Below, one piece after another: positions 5,127 through 5,753 of a stretch of DNA of 5,753 nucleotides (position 1 is the first letter of the stretch; each line of letters begins with the position of its first letter). This DNA is from Intestinibacter sp. (lineage in GTDB: Bacteria > Bacillota > Clostridia > Peptostreptococcales > Peptostreptococcaceae): assembly GCF_022780145.1 (NCBI RefSeq), contig NZ_JALEXO010000184.1:1-5753 (forward strand), in the 5' to 3' direction. The position numbers and the translations under genes are program-made. The notes below the pieces were generated by a model. That model was not told the DNA's origin. It did no database searches and was given only the letters and a program-made list of their open reading frames with translations.

Positions 5127-5753
5127 ATGAAATTAAAACTTAACTACGAATCGTTTGACAAGGGATTAGAAAAATTAAGTGAGGAGTATAAAATTTTTGC
5201 ACCAGTAGTTTTAGAGTATAAAGGTACTTACTCAGACACTCCAAGTATTAGATACAAGGAAGTGAAAACTTTCGAAGAAATGGAGTGGACTCTTAAATCT
5301 CATTTTTCTCCAAAAGAAGTTATGTTACCTATAAATGAAATATTACTTTACTTCACACAAGATGAGTACAGTGAAGCAAATGAAAGACAAGATAAAATCT
5401 TAATATTTATGAGAGCCTGCGATATAAACGCAGTAAAAAGAGTTGATGAAATATATCTAAGAAACGGCGAAGAAGATTATTACTATAAGAGAAACAGAGA
5501 TAAAGTTAAATTTATCCTGGTAGGATGTAAGGAAAGTTTTAGAAACTGCTTCTGTGTGAGCATGAACTCTAATAAAACAGAAGATTACGCTATGGCATTG
5601 AATATAAGAGAAGATGAATTATACATAGATATAAAAGATGATACATTAAATGTATTTGAAGGTGAAAATACAGATTTTGAAGTAGATTACGTAAAAGAAA
5701 ATTTCGTAAAAGTAGAAATTCCAGATAATATAGATCCAGTAAAAATAAGCCAA
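5127..5753 (+). CDS. asrA: Anaerobic sulfite reductase subunit A, 3'-truncated by window edge
   Basis: The first 209 codons are present, open to the last base with no stop. ATG 5127 follows AAGGGTGA (5114-5121) at good spacing. AsrA is the ferredoxin-like electron-transfer subunit of the cytoplasmic AsrABC complex, which reduces sulfite to sulfide using NADH-derived electrons passed through AsrB to the sirohaem subunit AsrC. Recognised features are the N-terminal S-P-K-E-x-x-L-P-x-x-E (61-71), R96-A-C98-D at the start of a conserved block, Y-Y-Y-K-R-N-R (118-124), G133-C134, and N-C141-F-C143 followed by S-M-N-S. These resemble the N-terminal part of sulfhydrogenase/hydrogenase beta-type subunits. 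Family members are about 335-345 residues, so roughly 130 C-terminal residues with the two C-x-x-C-x-x-C-x-x-x-C-P ferredoxin clusters are expected beyond the window, followed by asrB and asrC. A Crp-type operator and extended -10 box precede it, so activation by a Crp-family regulator is likely. No damage is seen in the visible part. Confidence 0.9.
   Translation, partial: MKLKLNYESFDKGLEKLSEEYKIFAPVVLEYKGTYSDTPSIRYKEVKTFEEMEWTLKSHFSPKEVMLPINEILLYFTQDEYSEANERQDKILIFMRACDINAVKRVDEIYLRNGEEDYYYKRNRDKVKFILVGCKESFRNCFCVSMNSNKTEDYAMALNIREDELYIDIKDDTLNVFEGENTDFEVDYVKENFVKVEIPDNIDPVKISQ

Noticed and set aside
1..5753. CRISPR array, tRNA/rRNA genes, insertion sequences, attachment sites, toxin-antitoxin or defence genes
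   Set aside because: I looked for regularly spaced DNA repeats, cloverleaf patterns, terminal inverted repeats and transposase motifs and saw none. The only tandem repeats are the diverged protein-coding LRR units.

Overview
The window is AT-rich and gene-dense. All real genes lie on the + strand, with AGA/ATA/TTA-rich codon use, purine-rich Shine-Dalgarno sites and U-tailed intrinsic terminators. Together with an anaerobic sulfite reductase gene, this points to a strictly anaerobic low-GC Firmicute (class Clostridia, possibly Peptostreptococcaceae or a close relative). The genus cannot be fixed from the sequence alone.

Layout. (1) Positions 1-1743 hold two closely spaced genes that look like an operon: the 3' part of a gene for a multi-spanning membrane protein (no start in the window) and, 18 nt later, a gene for a small double zinc-ribbon protein with an acidic tail. 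Neither function is recognised. (2) Positions 1744-1797 form a short gap whose hairpin would bury the ribosome binding site of the next gene. (3) Positions 1798-2472 encode a Crp/Fnr-family regulator, closed by a strong intrinsic terminator (2482-2530). (4) Positions 2653-4950 encode a large secreted BspA-type leucine-rich-repeat protein with two C-terminal fibronectin III-like domains. It has its own promoter and SD, and a second strong terminator (4977-5012). (5) Positions 5013-5126 are a compact control region, followed by the first 209 codons of asrA (anaerobic sulfite reductase subunit A), which is cut by the window end.

How the genes fit together. The clearest regulatory signal is a perfect TGTGA-N6-TCACA palindrome (5039-5054). 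Its centre lies 41.5 bp upstream of the start predicted from an extended -10 box (TGGTAATAT), which is textbook class II Crp/FNR activator geometry. The regulator encoded about 2.6 kb upstream has the Crp-type recognition-helix signature R-E-x-x-x-R (R188, E189, R193) that reads TGTGA half-sites. It lacks the Arg-Ser pair used by Crp to bind cAMP and has no FNR-type N-terminal cysteine cluster. The simplest model is a Crp-like activator of the asr operon with an unknown signal. The LRR surface-protein gene sits between regulator and target, insulated by terminators on both sides, and looks functionally separate.
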